DNA of 64,000 nt from Pedobacter suwonensis. Lineage in GTDB: Bacteria; Bacteroidota; Bacteroidia; Sphingobacteriales; Sphingobacteriaceae. Numbering within the stretch: position 1 is the first letter of the stretch; every line of letters begins with the position of its first letter. The translations under genes and the position numbers were made by a program. The stretch is from contig NZ_FOJM01000005.1 of assembly GCF_900111825.1 (NCBI RefSeq), positions 186,001 to 250,000 on the forward strand, given 5' to 3'. Positions 9,623 to 18,076 of this stretch are shown piece after piece. The notes under the pieces were generated by a model. The model was not told the DNA's origin. It made no database searches and was given only the letters and a program-made list of their open reading frames with translations.

Positions 9623-10306
9623 ATGATACAACTTACCAATATCGAAAAATACTACGCCAGCAAAGGCGTTAAAAATTATGTGTTACGCTTAGTAACCACT
9701 ACCATTAATCAAGGCGAATTTGTTTCTGTTATGGGGCCATCCGGTGCCGGAAAATCTACCTTGCTTAACATTATCGGCATGTTAGAAGAGCCCACTTACG
9801 GTAATTATCATTTTATGGGCGAAGATGTAACCAGTTTAAATGAACGTAAACGAATTGAGCTCTACCGAAACCATATCGGTTTCGTGTTTCAGGCTTACCA
9901 TTTAATTGATGAGATGACGGTTTACGAAAACATTGAGGCGCCACTTTTATATAAAAAGGTGGGTAGCGCCGAACGCGCCAGCAGGATAGCCGATCTGCTC
10001 GACAGGTTTAATATCGTGGCTAAAAAAGATTTATTCCCAAATCAATTGTCGGGCGGTCAGCAGCAGTTGGTAGGTATCGCACGGGCCCTGGCTGCGCAGC
10101 CTTCCATTATTCTGGCTGATGAGCCTACAGGGAATTTACAGTCGGCCCAGGCTGAAGAAATTATGAGCCTGTTTAAAAAGCTCAATGAAGAGGAGGGTAT
10201 TACCATTATACAGGTTACCCATTCAGAAAAAAATGCCCAGTATGGAAACCGTATATTACACATTGCAGATGGCCTTATAAAAGAAGATATCAAGATTCAA
10301 GCTTAA
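9623..10306 (+). CDS. MacB/LolD-type ABC transporter ATP-binding protein
   Basis: Cytoplasmic ATPase of 227 residues that should drive the upstream FtsX permeases. It has Walker [10 protein letters not shown] (about 38-46), Q-loop FVFQAYHL, signature LSGGQ (142-146), Walker B ILADEP (163-168) and a switch His in VTHSE. The residue after GNL in the D-loop is Gln (173), where the family normally has Asp (GNLDS). The length is normal for the MacB/LolD family. It is the only ATPase near four permeases, so it is probably shared by them. Confidence 0.92.
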   Translation: MIQLTNIEKYYASKGVKNYVLRLVTTTINQGEFVSVMGPSGAGKSTLLNIIGMLEEPTYGNYHFMGEDVTSLNERKRIELYRNHIGFVFQAYHLIDEMTVYENIEAPLLYKKVGSAERASRIADLLDRFNIVAKKDLFPNQLSGGQQQLVGIARALAAQPSIILADEPTGNLQSAQAEEIMSLFKKLNEEEGITIIQVTHSEKNAQYGNRILHIADGLIKEDIKIQA

Positions 10307-10347
10307 CATATTTCCAGTAGAAACAATCCTTTTTAACTGTGGTTAAT

Positions 10348-10355
10348 TACCTTTG
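10348..10355 (+). promoter_or_regulatory. Bacteroidota -7 box TACCTTTG directly before ATG
   Basis: TACCTTTG matches TAnnTTTG and ends four bases before the ATG at 10360, so transcription would start at about the start codon. No clear TTG lies 18-20 bp upstream. Confidence 0.5.
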
Positions 10356-10359
10356 CGCT

Positions 10360-11163
10360 ATGCAAAAAACGTTTACCGATCAGATGGGGCGGGCGGTGAT
10401 CATTAATTTTCCACCCAAAAGGATTGTTTCTGTGGTGCCCTCTCAAACGGAGTTGTTGTTCGATCTTGGCCTTGATACTGAAATTATCGGTTTAACCAAA
10501 TTCTGTATCCATCCGATAGAAAAATTTGCGGAGCGTACCAAGGTGGGCGGTACCAAAAAGCTGAATATTGATCTGATTAAGGATTTAGAGCCAGATCTCA
10601 TTATCGGCAACAAAGAAGAAAACACACAGTCCGATATCGAAGAATTAGCCGAATATTTTCCGGTATGGATGAGCGACATCTTTACTTTGGATGATGCCAT
10701 GAAAACCATAGCGCAAATAGGCGAGCTGGTAAACCGGCAGCCAGAAGCCAGTTACCTCAACCATTTAATATCAGCGGGATTTAATGACCTGAAAACACTT
10801 GCGCTTCAAAATAAAATTGATAAAAAGGTGGCCTATCTTATCTGGCGGAAGCCTTATATGGCTGCGGGAAAAAATACATTTATTGATGATGTTTTGTTAA
10901 GCAATGGTATGATGAACATCATCCATCAGGATCGCTATCCCGAAATAACGCTTGAGGAACTGAAAACTTCGAACTGTGAACTGATTCTGCTTTCATCAGA
11001 ACCTTATCCTTTTAGCGAAAAACACATAAAAGAAATAAATGAGGCCATTCCAAATACTAAAGTAATGTTGGTTGACGGCGAAATGTTCAGCTGGTATGGA
11101 AGCCGATTGGTTAAAGCAGTTCAATACTTTTTTGAATTCCAGAAGCAAATTATTGATCGTTAG
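10360..11163 (+). CDS. BtuF/FepB-like helical-backbone metal-chelate binding protein
   Basis: Periplasmic-binding-protein fold (PF01497 family), 267 residues. It opens with the D-x-x-G-R strand and RIVSVVPSQTELLFDLGL, typical of cobalamin and siderophore binding proteins. The later block APNT-like AIPNTKVMLVDGEMFSWYGSRL is also typical. There is no signal peptide or lipobox, so it looks cytoplasmic or exported by an unusual route. A longer GTG start at 10339 is possible, but it runs through the -7 box, so I chose the ATG. No BtuC/BtuD partners are in the window. The ligand is uncertain: a corrinoid or an iron chelate. Confidence 0.8.
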   Translation: MQKTFTDQMGRAVIINFPPKRIVSVVPSQTELLFDLGLDTEIIGLTKFCIHPIEKFAERTKVGGTKKLNIDLIKDLEPDLIIGNKEENTQSDIEELAEYFPVWMSDIFTLDDAMKTIAQIGELVNRQPEASYLNHLISAGFNDLKTLALQNKIDKKVAYLIWRKPYMAAGKNTFIDDVLLSNGMMNIIHQDRYPEITLEELKTSNCELILLSSEPYPFSEKHIKEINEAIPNTKVMLVDGEMFSWYGSRLVKAVQYFFEFQKQIIDR

Positions 11164-11263
11164 ACGCAATTTTTTATCATTTGTAGCATATCTTTAATTT
11201 GGATCGTTATCATATTATAATAAGTTGTTATTCAATAATCAATATTGGTAAAAACATAATCAT

Positions 11264-11566
11264 ATGAAAAAGATATTAGTATTAGCCTTATTTGTAGCGG
11301 CAATTTCTGGTTGCAGTTCAGTTAAAAATGGAGAAAAAACCAGTACGGTTACCGCAAGTGGAACAATAGAAAAGCCAGGGATCACTACTTTTCAATATGG
11401 TACGCATTTATTAAAAGCTGACCATAAAACTTATGCTTTGAAAAGTGGAACCATAAACCTGGATTTGTATTTAGATAAAAAGGTTACCATTAAAGGAAAA
11501 AAGGTTGCTGGTTATCCTGTCGACGGTGGTCCGGAACTGGTTGATGTAACGCTGGTAAGATTTTAA
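11264..11566 (+). CDS. Small lipoprotein, function unknown
   Basis: A 100-residue protein with a lipoprotein signal (KKILVLALFVAA, lipobox ISGC, Cys 17), so it should be lipid-anchored in the envelope. The mature part is about 84 residues, predicted mainly beta, with a short-domain pattern (GTIEKPG, KKVTIKGKKV) resembling an OB-like barrel. The gene stands alone. I do not recognise the family with certainty. Confidence 0.75.
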   Translation: MKKILVLALFVAAISGCSSVKNGEKTSTVTASGTIEKPGITTFQYGTHLLKADHKTYALKSGTINLDLYLDKKVTIKGKKVAGYPVDGGPELVDVTLVRF

Positions 11567-11667
11567 TTAAATGGAATTGTAAGGTATTAAGCTGGTCTGC
11601 CTGATGCTTTCCTTGGTTTGTGTGTGTCACGCACCTTCCGGATCAATTTTTTTTAATTCATAAAAGT

Positions 11668-11696
11668 TTGATTATTCAATTAAGTTTCTATCTTTG
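11668..11696 (+). promoter_or_regulatory. tRNA-Leu promoter, copy 1
   Basis: TTG at 11668-11670, an 18-bp spacer, and TATCTTTG at 11689-11696. The -7 region and the following GCAGTCCTTA are the same as in copy 2. Confidence 0.85.
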
Positions 11697-11718
11697 CAGT
11701 CCTTAAAACATCCTATCT

Positions 11719-11803
11719 GCGGAAGTGGCGTAATTGGTAGCCGCACCAGACTTAGGATCTGGCGCTTCACGGCGTGGGGGTTCGAGTCCCTTCTTCCGCA
11801 CCA
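11719..11803 (+). tRNA. tRNA-Leu (anticodon UAG), CCA encoded
   Basis: Class II tRNA of 85 nt. The acceptor stem GCGGAAG pairs with CTTCCGC, the anticodon stem is CCAGA/TCTGG around loop CTTAGGA (anticodon TAG, reads CUA), there is a long variable arm, and the T arm carries GGTTCGAGTCC. The 3' CCA is present in the DNA (11801-11803). Confidence 0.97.
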
Positions 11804-11809
11804 TATATA

Positions 11810-11839
11810 AACCGTTCTGATATCCAGGGCGGTTTTTTT
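11810..11839 (+). terminator. Rho-independent terminator after tRNA-Leu copy 1
   Basis: AACCGTTCTG (11810-11819) pairs with CAGGGCGGTT (11825-11834) with two G-U pairs, followed by a T run. Confidence 0.85.
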
Positions 11840-12200
11840 GTGATCAATGGTCATGTAGTCGACGACCTATCTATAATGATAATCGATTAAAAGAGATACC
11901 CATCGACTCCGTTCACGGTGGCACCAATTTTATATTTTTTATACGTCAAGGATATGGTTCGGTTTGGTTCCGAGGAACGTTTGGTGTTTTAAAGATTAAA
12001 GGAAGTTCTGTAGCCGCTCATTTTCAAATTCCTCTCACGGGTATCTTCGTCTGCTGAAATAGATATTGAGATAGGGGCAAAGCCGTTTTATAAGTACACG
12101 GACTTGTGGAAAATGCATTCGCCGGTAAAATTTTCTCCTTAAAAATTAATGAGTTAGCATTTATTTTAAAGAATACACACTAAAATATGGGTGATACCTT
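11840..12200. other. Intergenic region between the tRNA genes, no gene seen
   Basis: About 360 bases with no convincing coding frame, hairpin or known repeat. It separates two copies of a promoter-tRNA unit and may be remnant DNA. Confidence 0.5.
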
Positions 12201-12229
12201 TTGATTATCCAATCTTGTTTCTATCTTTG
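12201..12229 (+). promoter_or_regulatory. tRNA-Leu promoter, copy 2
   Basis: TTG at 12201-12203, an 18-bp spacer and TATCTTTG at 12222-12229, the same layout as copy 1. Confidence 0.85.
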
Positions 12230-12251
12230 CAGTCCTTACAACATCCTAACT

Positions 12252-12333
12252 GCGGAAGTGGCGTAATTGGTAGCCGCACCAGACTTAGGATCTGGCGCTT
12301 CACGGCGTGGGGGTTCGAGTCCCTTCTTCCGCA
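12252..12333 (+). tRNA. tRNA-Leu (anticodon UAG), no encoded CCA
   Basis: Identical to copy 1 over the 82-nt body, including the TAG anticodon and discriminator A. The next bases are CAA rather than CCA, so maturation needs CCA addition. Confidence 0.97.
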
Positions 12334-12347
12334 CAACAAGATAAAGG

Positions 12348-12383
12348 CCGTTCCGATGTTTACATCGGAACGGTTTTGTTTTT
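12348..12383 (+). terminator. Strong Rho-independent terminator after tRNA-Leu copy 2
   Basis: CCGTTCCGATG and its exact complement CATCGGAACGG form an 11-bp stem (12348-12373) followed by TTTTGTTTTT. Confidence 0.92.
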
Positions 12384-12494
12384 AAAAAACATTGATTAAT
12401 AAAAATTGATGTACTGTTTCGGTTGTGTCGATATATGATTTTATCATGTCTCAATGCCCCGATCTGAAGCACATCTTAATATATCTCAGAAAAA

Positions 12495-13844
12495 ATGAAT
12501 ATTACACAGGAAAAAACCGGCAACTTAAATGCTGTTGTAAAAATCAAGATCGCACCTGCTGATTACACTGGAAAAGTAGATAAAGCTATTAAAGATCAAG
12601 CTAAAAAAGCACAATTACCTGGTTTCCGTAAAGGAATGGTTCCTGCTGCCCACATTAAAAAGATGTATGGCAAAAGTATCTTAGTAGAAGAGGTAAACAA
12701 CTTGTTGAATGATACCTTATCTAACTATATCGCTGAGCAAAAACTGGAAATTTTAGGTCAGCCACTCCCTAAAATGGACAATGAACGTGAATTCAAATGG
12801 GATAATACCGATGATTTCGAGTTTGATTATGAATTAGGTTTAGCTCCGGCTTTCGACGTAAATATTTCATCTAAAGATAAGTTTACCGAATACGTGATTA
12901 AAGCTGATCAGGAAACGTTAGAAAGCCGTATCAAAAATATTCGTCGTAGCTACGGCAAAATGACCAATCCTGAGGTTTCAGCTGATGGTGACGTGCTTTA
13001 CGCAGAATTGACCCAGGTGGCTGAAGATGGTACCGCTGTTGAAGGTGGCATTACCAGTACAGGAAGTGTTCGTTTAGATCAAATCAAAGATGAAAATATT
13101 CTTAAATCGCTAATTGGTTTAAAGAAAGACGATGAAGTAACCATCGATATCCAAAAAGCTTTCGAAGATGCTGCTGTAATTGCAAAAGCTTTAAACATTT
13201 CAGAAGAAGAAGCTGCTGCGCTAAAAGGGGACTTTAAACTTCATGTTAAAAACGTTAACCGTTTAGAAGAGTCTGATTTAAACCAGGAGTTTTTTGATAA
13301 ATTATTTGGTGAGGGTACGGTAACTGACGAAGCTGGTTTCAGGGCAAAAATCACCGAAGAAGTAGAAAGTATGTTTAAACAAGATGCTGAGCGTAAATTA
13401 TCTAATGATATTTATGAAGCATTATTAGCTAAACACACATTTGAATTGCCTGATGAATTCTTACGTCGCTGGTTAAAAGCTACAAACGAAAAACTAACGG
13501 ATGATGAATTAGCTGAGGGTTATGATGATTTCGCTAAAAATCTGAAATGGACGTTGATCGAAAACAAAATCATCAAAGATAATAGTATTGAAATCAAGTA
13601 TGAGGATGTTGTTCAGGCAGCTAAGGCTAAATTGGATGCACAATTCAGAATGTACAGCCCAAGTCCGCTTCCTGAAGATCAGTTGGCTCAATATGCTGTT
13701 CAGTTTTTACAGGAAAAAGAAAATGCAAACCGTGTTTTCGAAGAAGTAAAAGCATTAAAAACTTTCGAACAAATTAAATCTGTTGTTACTTTAGAACAAA
13801 AAGATATTGATTACGATAAGTTTGTCGAGTTAAATAAAGCATAG
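12495..13844 (+). CDS. tig: Trigger factor, ribosome-associated chaperone
   Basis: A 449-residue chaperone that binds nascent chains at the ribosome exit. The N-terminal ribosome-binding domain shows the PGFRKGMVPAAHIKKMYG block (about 42-60), the family's L23-docking region. The middle PPIase region (about 150-250) is divergent from the FKBP consensus, and the C-terminal helical arm carries F-E-L-P-D-E-F. The length is normal. It lies upstream of clpP and clpX, the classic tig-clpP-clpX order, but here interrupted by a small gene. Confidence 0.94.
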   Translation: MNITQEKTGNLNAVVKIKIAPADYTGKVDKAIKDQAKKAQLPGFRKGMVPAAHIKKMYGKSILVEEVNNLLNDTLSNYIAEQKLEILGQPLPKMDNEREFKWDNTDDFEFDYELGLAPAFDVNISSKDKFTEYVIKADQETLESRIKNIRRSYGKMTNPEVSADGDVLYAELTQVAEDGTAVEGGITSTGSVRLDQIKDENILKSLIGLKKDDEVTIDIQKAFEDAAVIAKALNISEEEAAALKGDFKLHVKNVNRLEESDLNQEFFDKLFGEGTVTDEAGFRAKITEEVESMFKQDAERKLSNDIYEALLAKHTFELPDEFLRRWLKATNEKLTDDELAEGYDDFAKNLKWTLIENKIIKDNSIEIKYEDVVQAAKAKLDAQFRMYSPSPLPEDQLAQYAVQFLQEKENANRVFEEVKALKTFEQIKSVVTLEQKDIDYDKFVELNKA

Positions 13845-13926
13845 TGCTTTTAGCATGGGGCATGGTGTCAATTACTACGGCATTGTCTCCGATTGCAAAC
13901 CCGAATAAAAAATCTTATTTTGTTGA

Positions 13927-14283
13927 ATGGCAAAATTTAGATTTCAAGACTTATTAATTTGGCAAAAAGCTATTTTAATAGGAAATAAATTAATTGATAT
14001 TTCTGAAAGATTAGAAGAAATAAAAAAGTTTAGATTTGCAGAGCAGCTTCGAGGAGCTGCTCTTAGCGTATCCAATAATATTGCAGAAGGTTCCGGCTCC
14101 AATTCAACACCTGATTTTAAAAGGTTTTTAAATTTTGCCCACCGGTTTGTATTTGAAAATGCTAATATTCTATTGGTATTGAATTTAAGGTTGTTAGTTT
14201 CTGACAGGGATTTGGCTGAGCTGCTGGAAGATTTAGATGTTTTAGCCAGGATGATTTCCAATTTTTCGAAAAGTTTGAAATAG
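13927..14283 (+). CDS. Four-helix-bundle protein (23S rRNA intervening-sequence protein family)
   Basis: A 118-residue all-helical protein with the family pattern F-x-D-L-x-x-W-Q-K at the N-terminus and LRGAALSVSNNIAEGS at about 38-53. This is PF05635/TIGR02436, first found encoded in 23S rRNA intervening sequences. Family members form pentameric four-helix bundles; the biochemical role is unknown. It sits between tig and clpP, where most genomes have no gene. The frame is intact and there are no repeats at its ends that would prove insertion. Confidence 0.88.
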   Translation: MAKFRFQDLLIWQKAILIGNKLIDISERLEEIKKFRFAEQLRGAALSVSNNIAEGSGSNSTPDFKRFLNFAHRFVFENANILLVLNLRLLVSDRDLAELLEDLDVLARMISNFSKSLK

Positions 14284-14435
14284 ACCGTGCAATATTGTCA
14301 GACATTTTTATGTGGTATACTCTTTGTCTAAATAAAATATAATTAAAATATTATTGATATTTTGGTTTATATTATTCACGAAACGATGAGGAGCAAAGCG
14401 CTCTGCGCTATGCCCTCTGCTAAAAAACTCAAATA

Positions 14436-15143
14436 ATGAACATAGACTCACAAGAATTCAGAAAATTTGCCGTTAAACATCAGGGAATTGGCGGTTTACA
14501 CGTAGATAAATTTATTGCACAGGCTAATCTGAACCCTCAGAACATGACGCCTTATATTATTGAAGAACGCCAGCTGAATGTGGCCCAGATGGATGTTTTT
14601 TCAAGGTTAATGATGGATCGCATTATCTTTTTAGGCGATGCAATTTATGATCAGAATGCAAATATCATTCAGGCGCAGTTATTGTTTTTACAATCAACAG
14701 ATGCCGATAGGGACATCCAGATTTACATTAACTCTCCAGGTGGCTCGGTGTATGCCGGTTTAGGTATTTACGACACTATGCAGTATATACAGCCGGACGT
14801 AGCAACAATCTGTACCGGTATGGCCGCATCAATGGGCGCTGTTTTATTGGTAGCCGGTGCCAAAGGTAAACGTGCTGCATTACCTCACTCAAGAGTAATG
14901 ATCCACCAGCCGTCAGGCGGTGCACAAGGTGTGGCGTCTGATATGGAGATCAACTTAAGAGAGATGTTGAAATTGAAAAAAGAATTATACGATATTATTT
15001 CAGAGCACTCTGGCCAGACCTATGATTGGGTAGAGAAAGCTTCAGATCGCGATTACTGGATGACAGCTGATGAGGCTAAAGGATTTGGTATGGTTGATGA
15101 AGTATTATCGAGAAACGCAAAAAAAGATGGCGAAACAAAATAA
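14436..15143 (+). CDS. clpP: ATP-dependent Clp protease proteolytic subunit
   Basis: Serine peptidase that forms the double-heptamer chamber of ClpXP. The catalytic triad is visible: Ser132 in GMAASMGA, His157 in MIHQPSGG and Asp206 in DRDYW. YINSPGGSVYAG (about 97-108) is the oxyanion region. The 235-residue length includes a longer N-terminal extension (about 40 residues) than E. coli, as is common in this phylum. Its stop overlaps the clpX start by 17 bases, indicating translational coupling. Confidence 0.97.
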   Translation: MNIDSQEFRKFAVKHQGIGGLHVDKFIAQANLNPQNMTPYIIEERQLNVAQMDVFSRLMMDRIIFLGDAIYDQNANIIQAQLLFLQSTDADRDIQIYINSPGGSVYAGLGIYDTMQYIQPDVATICTGMAASMGAVLLVAGAKGKRAALPHSRVMIHQPSGGAQGVASDMEINLREMLKLKKELYDIISEHSGQTYDWVEKASDRDYWMTADEAKGFGMVDEVLSRNAKKDGETK

Positions 15144-16365
15144 AGAATCCCGTTGCTCATTCTGCCATTCTGGCAAGCATGAAACGTTGATGTTGATTGA
15201 AGGTATGGATGCATTTATCTGCGATAAATGCGTTACCCAGGCCAATCAGTTGCTTGCACAGGAATTAGGTACTAAAGGCACGAAAAATATTCAGGAGGTA
15301 ATTAATTTACTAAAGCCTCTTGAAATTAAACAACATCTTGATCAGTATGTTATCGGTCAGGATGATGCAAAAAAAGTATTGTCTGTTGCGGTTTACAACC
15401 ACTATAAACGCCTGAATCAAAAGGTAGATAAAGACGAGATCGAGATTGAGAAGTCGAATATCATGCTGGTGGGCGAAACAGGTACCGGAAAAACCTTACT
15501 GGCTAAAACCATTGCGAAAATTTTGCATGTGCCTTTTTGTATCTGCGATGCTACGGTTTTAACTGAAGCGGGCTATGTTGGTGAAGACGTTGAGAGTATC
15601 CTTACCCGATTGCTTCAGGCAGCAGATTACGATGTAACCGCCGCCGAACGCGGTATTGTATATATAGATGAGGTAGATAAGGTAGCGCGTAAAAGCGATA
15701 ATCCTTCTATTACGCGTGATGTATCGGGCGAAGGTGTTCAACAAGCCCTACTGAAAATTTTAGAAGGTACGGTGGTAAACGTTCCGCCTCAGGGCGGACG
15801 TAAGCATCCGGATCAGAAAATGATTCCGGTAAACACCAATAATATTTTATTTATCTGTGGTGGCGCATTTGATGGTATTGAGCGTAAAATTGCCAACCGT
15901 TTACGCACCCAGGCAGTAGGTTATAAAGTAAAGAAAGATGAGATGGTATTAGATCTTAAAAATCTTTATAAGTATATTACACCTCAGGATTTAAAGTCAT
16001 TTGGATTAATTCCGGAATTAATCGGCCGTATACCAGTTCTTTCTCACTTAAATCCATTGGATAAAGAATCGTTAAGAAATATTTTAACAGCGCCTAAAAA
16101 TTCACTCATCAAACAGTATGTGAAGCTTTTTGCTTACGAAGATGTGAAGTTGGTTTTTGAAGATGAAGTTTTGGATTTCATTGTAGATAAAGCGATGGAA
16201 TACAAATTGGGTGCACGAGGTTTAAGATCAATCTGCGAAGCGATTATGTTGGACGCGATGTTTGATACGCCGACACAGACTGACGTGAAGGAATTGCACA
16301 TCAATCTCGATTACGCGATAGAAAAATTTGAAAAAGCAGACTTTAAAAAGTTGCAGGCCGCATAA
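15127..16365 (+). CDS. clpX: ATP-dependent Clp protease ATP-binding subunit ClpX
   Basis: AAA+ unfoldase of 412 residues that feeds substrates to ClpP. The N-terminal zinc-binding domain has Cys10, Cys13, Cys32 and Cys35. Walker A is [10 protein letters not shown], Walker B is VYIDEVDK, and IGR (RIPV after GLIPELIGR) is the ClpP-docking loop. An upstream in-frame ATG at 15070 lies inside clpP and adds residues unlike any ClpX. I chose the ATG at 15127 because it begins [13 protein letters not shown], the family start. Confidence 0.97.
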   Translation: MAKQNKESRCSFCHSGKHETLMLIEGMDAFICDKCVTQANQLLAQELGTKGTKNIQEVINLLKPLEIKQHLDQYVIGQDDAKKVLSVAVYNHYKRLNQKVDKDEIEIEKSNIMLVGETGTGKTLLAKTIAKILHVPFCICDATVLTEAGYVGEDVESILTRLLQAADYDVTAAERGIVYIDEVDKVARKSDNPSITRDVSGEGVQQALLKILEGTVVNVPPQGGRKHPDQKMIPVNTNNILFICGGAFDGIERKIANRLRTQAVGYKVKKDEMVLDLKNLYKYITPQDLKSFGLIPELIGRIPVLSHLNPLDKESLRNILTAPKNSLIKQYVKLFAYEDVKLVFEDEVLDFIVDKAMEYKLGARGLRSICEAIMLDAMFDTPTQTDVKELHINLDYAIEKFEKADFKKLQAA

Positions 16366-16370
16366 AATTC

Positions 16371-16402
16371 AAATCCTCTCGCGAAAGCGGGAGGATTTTT
16401 TG
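16371..16402 (+). terminator. Terminator of the tig-clpX region
   Basis: AAATCCTCTCGC and GCGGGAGGATTT pair around a GAAA tetraloop, then TTTTT. It lies six bases past the clpX stop. Confidence 0.93.
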
Positions 16403-16444
16403 TAATACGCTTAACGCATGGCGCAGAGCGCTAAACTAATTGTT

Positions 16445-17308
16445 ATGAATGAAGAAAAAGATGTAAAAAAAGACGAGGAGATTGTCGAGAAATCAAAAAA
16501 AATAAAAGAAGTTGAAAGTCCGGTTAAATCAGGATTAAAATCAAAAGAGGAGATTGTTAAAAACTGGTTGCCGCGTTACACAGGCAGGCCGTTAGATCAA
16601 TTTGGTGATTATATCCTGTTAACCAATTTCAGTAAATATGTAAGCATGTTTTCCGAATGGAATGATAATGCGCCGATTATGGGTTTGGACAAGCCGATGC
16701 AAAGTGTTACCGCAAATGGTATTACGATTATCAACTTTGGTATGGGAAGTCCATTAGCCGCAACCATGATGGATTTGCTAACGGCCATTAAACCTAAAGC
16801 AGTGCTTTTTCTGGGTAAATGTGGTGGATTGAAAAAGAAAAACCAGCTGGGTGATTTAATTTTACCTATTGCTGCCATTAGGGGAGAAGGTACCTCAAAT
16901 GATTATCTGCCTGCAGAAGTACCTGCCTTGCCAGCTTTCGCGCTTCAGAAGGCAATTTCCACAACAATACGTGACCATGGCAGGGATTACTGGACTGGGA
17001 CCTGTTATACTACCAACCGCAGGGTTTGGGAGCATGACAAGGAGTTTAAAAAGTATTTGAAAACATTGCGTGCAATGGCAGTGGATATGGAAACAGCAAC
17101 GATTTTTACCACAGCCTTTGCGAATAAAATCCCAGCCGGCGCCTTGCTTCTGGTTTCTGATCAACCGATGATTCCTGAAGGCGTTAAAACTGCAGAAAGC
17201 GATAGCACCGTAACCGAAAGGTATGTGGAAACCCATTTACGTATTGGTATCGATTCATTAAAGCAATTGATCAATAATGGATTAACGGTTAAACACCTGT
17301 TATTTTAA
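16445..17308 (+). CDS. amn: AMP nucleosidase (short Bacteroidota form)
   Basis: Cleaves AMP to adenine and ribose 5-phosphate (EC 3.2.2.4), a purine-salvage or energy-charge step. It has a 287-residue phosphorylase-like fold: KEEIVKNWLPRYTG near the start, FLGKCGGLK (nucleoside phosphorylase Gly-rich strand), and the AVDMETATIF motif that binds the ribose. A Lys/Glu-rich N-terminal tail of about 35 residues precedes the domain. An upstream ATG at 16418 lies in a repeat (GCATGGCGCAGAGCGC), so 16445 is the better start. The short class lacks the regulatory domain of E. coli Amn. Confidence 0.88.
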   Translation: MNEEKDVKKDEEIVEKSKKIKEVESPVKSGLKSKEEIVKNWLPRYTGRPLDQFGDYILLTNFSKYVSMFSEWNDNAPIMGLDKPMQSVTANGITIINFGMGSPLAATMMDLLTAIKPKAVLFLGKCGGLKKKNQLGDLILPIAAIRGEGTSNDYLPAEVPALPAFALQKAISTTIRDHGRDYWTGTCYTTNRRVWEHDKEFKKYLKTLRAMAVDMETATIFTTAFANKIPAGALLLVSDQPMIPEGVKTAESDSTVTERYVETHLRIGIDSLKQLINNGLTVKHLLF

Positions 17309-17317
17309 GAGGAAGAA

Positions 17318-17351
17318 GCTGTCACCCTGAACTTGTTTCAGGGGCTTTAAT
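17318..17351. repeat. Dispersed repeat fragment GTCACCCTGAACTTGTTTCAGG
   Basis: TGTCACCCTGAAC...GTTTCAGGG holds a short palindrome (CCTGAAC/GTTTCAGG). Related pieces occur at 33445 and 33536. It lies between two convergent genes. Confidence 0.7.
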
Positions 17352-17416
17352 TTCAATAGGAAAGATATTAGAACTTTCTTAACACTATCAGATCAGTATG
17401 AACTATATCCCGAAGT

Positions 17417-18076
17417 TTAAGCTGTGAATCCAGATAAGTAGCCATGTGTGATCAGGTCATCTGCATTATTGATGGTATAATTACATTTGTTATGCAGCAA
17501 TACCACCCTGTCAGAAATATCCAAGATAGACTGGTAGTAATGATCGGTAAGAATAAAGCCTTTTTTTGCTTTTTCTTTATTGATATGCTTTTTTAATTCC
17601 TCTATCCATAATGGAGATAATTGCGAGAATGGCTCATCAAGAAGTATATATTCCGTATCGCTGTAAATCATTAACAAACATTCCATAAATCTTCGCTCTC
17701 CGCCAGATAAATTATAGAATTTTGCACTCAAATGATTGGTCACAAAGTCAATTTGCTTTAATTCAGCTTTTTGCTTTTTGCAAAAAGTATCAACAGCCTG
17801 CAAAACAGTGATCTGGTCTGGGATAAAATTATCTTGCGGTAAATACGAAAGATTCTTAGACTGGTAACCTTTATGATATACTTTATTATTGATGTTAAGG
17901 TGTTTGAAATTTGCTTTTACGCTCCCAAAAATGATTTGTAGCAAAGTGGATTTACCTGATCCGTTTCTGCCCAACAAACCGACTACTTCACCGATTTTAC
18001 AGTTTAAGTAAACACTGCTTAATACTTCGCGGTCTGCAAAAAATTGATTAACACTGTCGATAGAAAGTCCCTGCAT
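17417..18076 (-). CDS. ABC transporter ATP-binding protein
   Basis: A 219-residue ATPase with Walker A GRNGSGKST (about 35-43), Q-loop YLPQDNF, signature LSGGERR, Walker B YILLDEPF and a switch His in LTDHYYQ. It resembles the LptB/YhbG branch in general layout but is short and lacks its C-terminal signature. Its start overlaps the upstream membrane-protein gene by 58 bases in another frame, so the two are probably translated together and form one small transporter. The substrate is unknown. Confidence 0.87.
   Translation of the reverse strand: MQGLSIDSVNQFFADREVLSSVYLNCKIGEVVGLLGRNGSGKSTLLQIIFGSVKANFKHLNINNKVYHKGYQSKNLSYLPQDNFIPDQITVLQAVDTFCKKQKAELKQIDFVTNHLSAKFYNLSGGERRFMECLLMIYSDTEYILLDEPFSQLSPLWIEELKKHINKEKAKKGFILTDHYYQSILDISDRVVLLHNKCNYTINNADDLITHGYLSGFTA

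Noticed and set aside
11672..11854. Minus-strand 60-residue ORF over tRNA-Leu copy 1
   Set aside because: It is the antisense reading of the tRNA and its terminator; such ORFs recur wherever this tRNA occurs.
12191..12472. ORFs on both strands over tRNA-Leu copy 2
   Set aside because: They overlap the tRNA and terminator; no protein family or start signal supports them.
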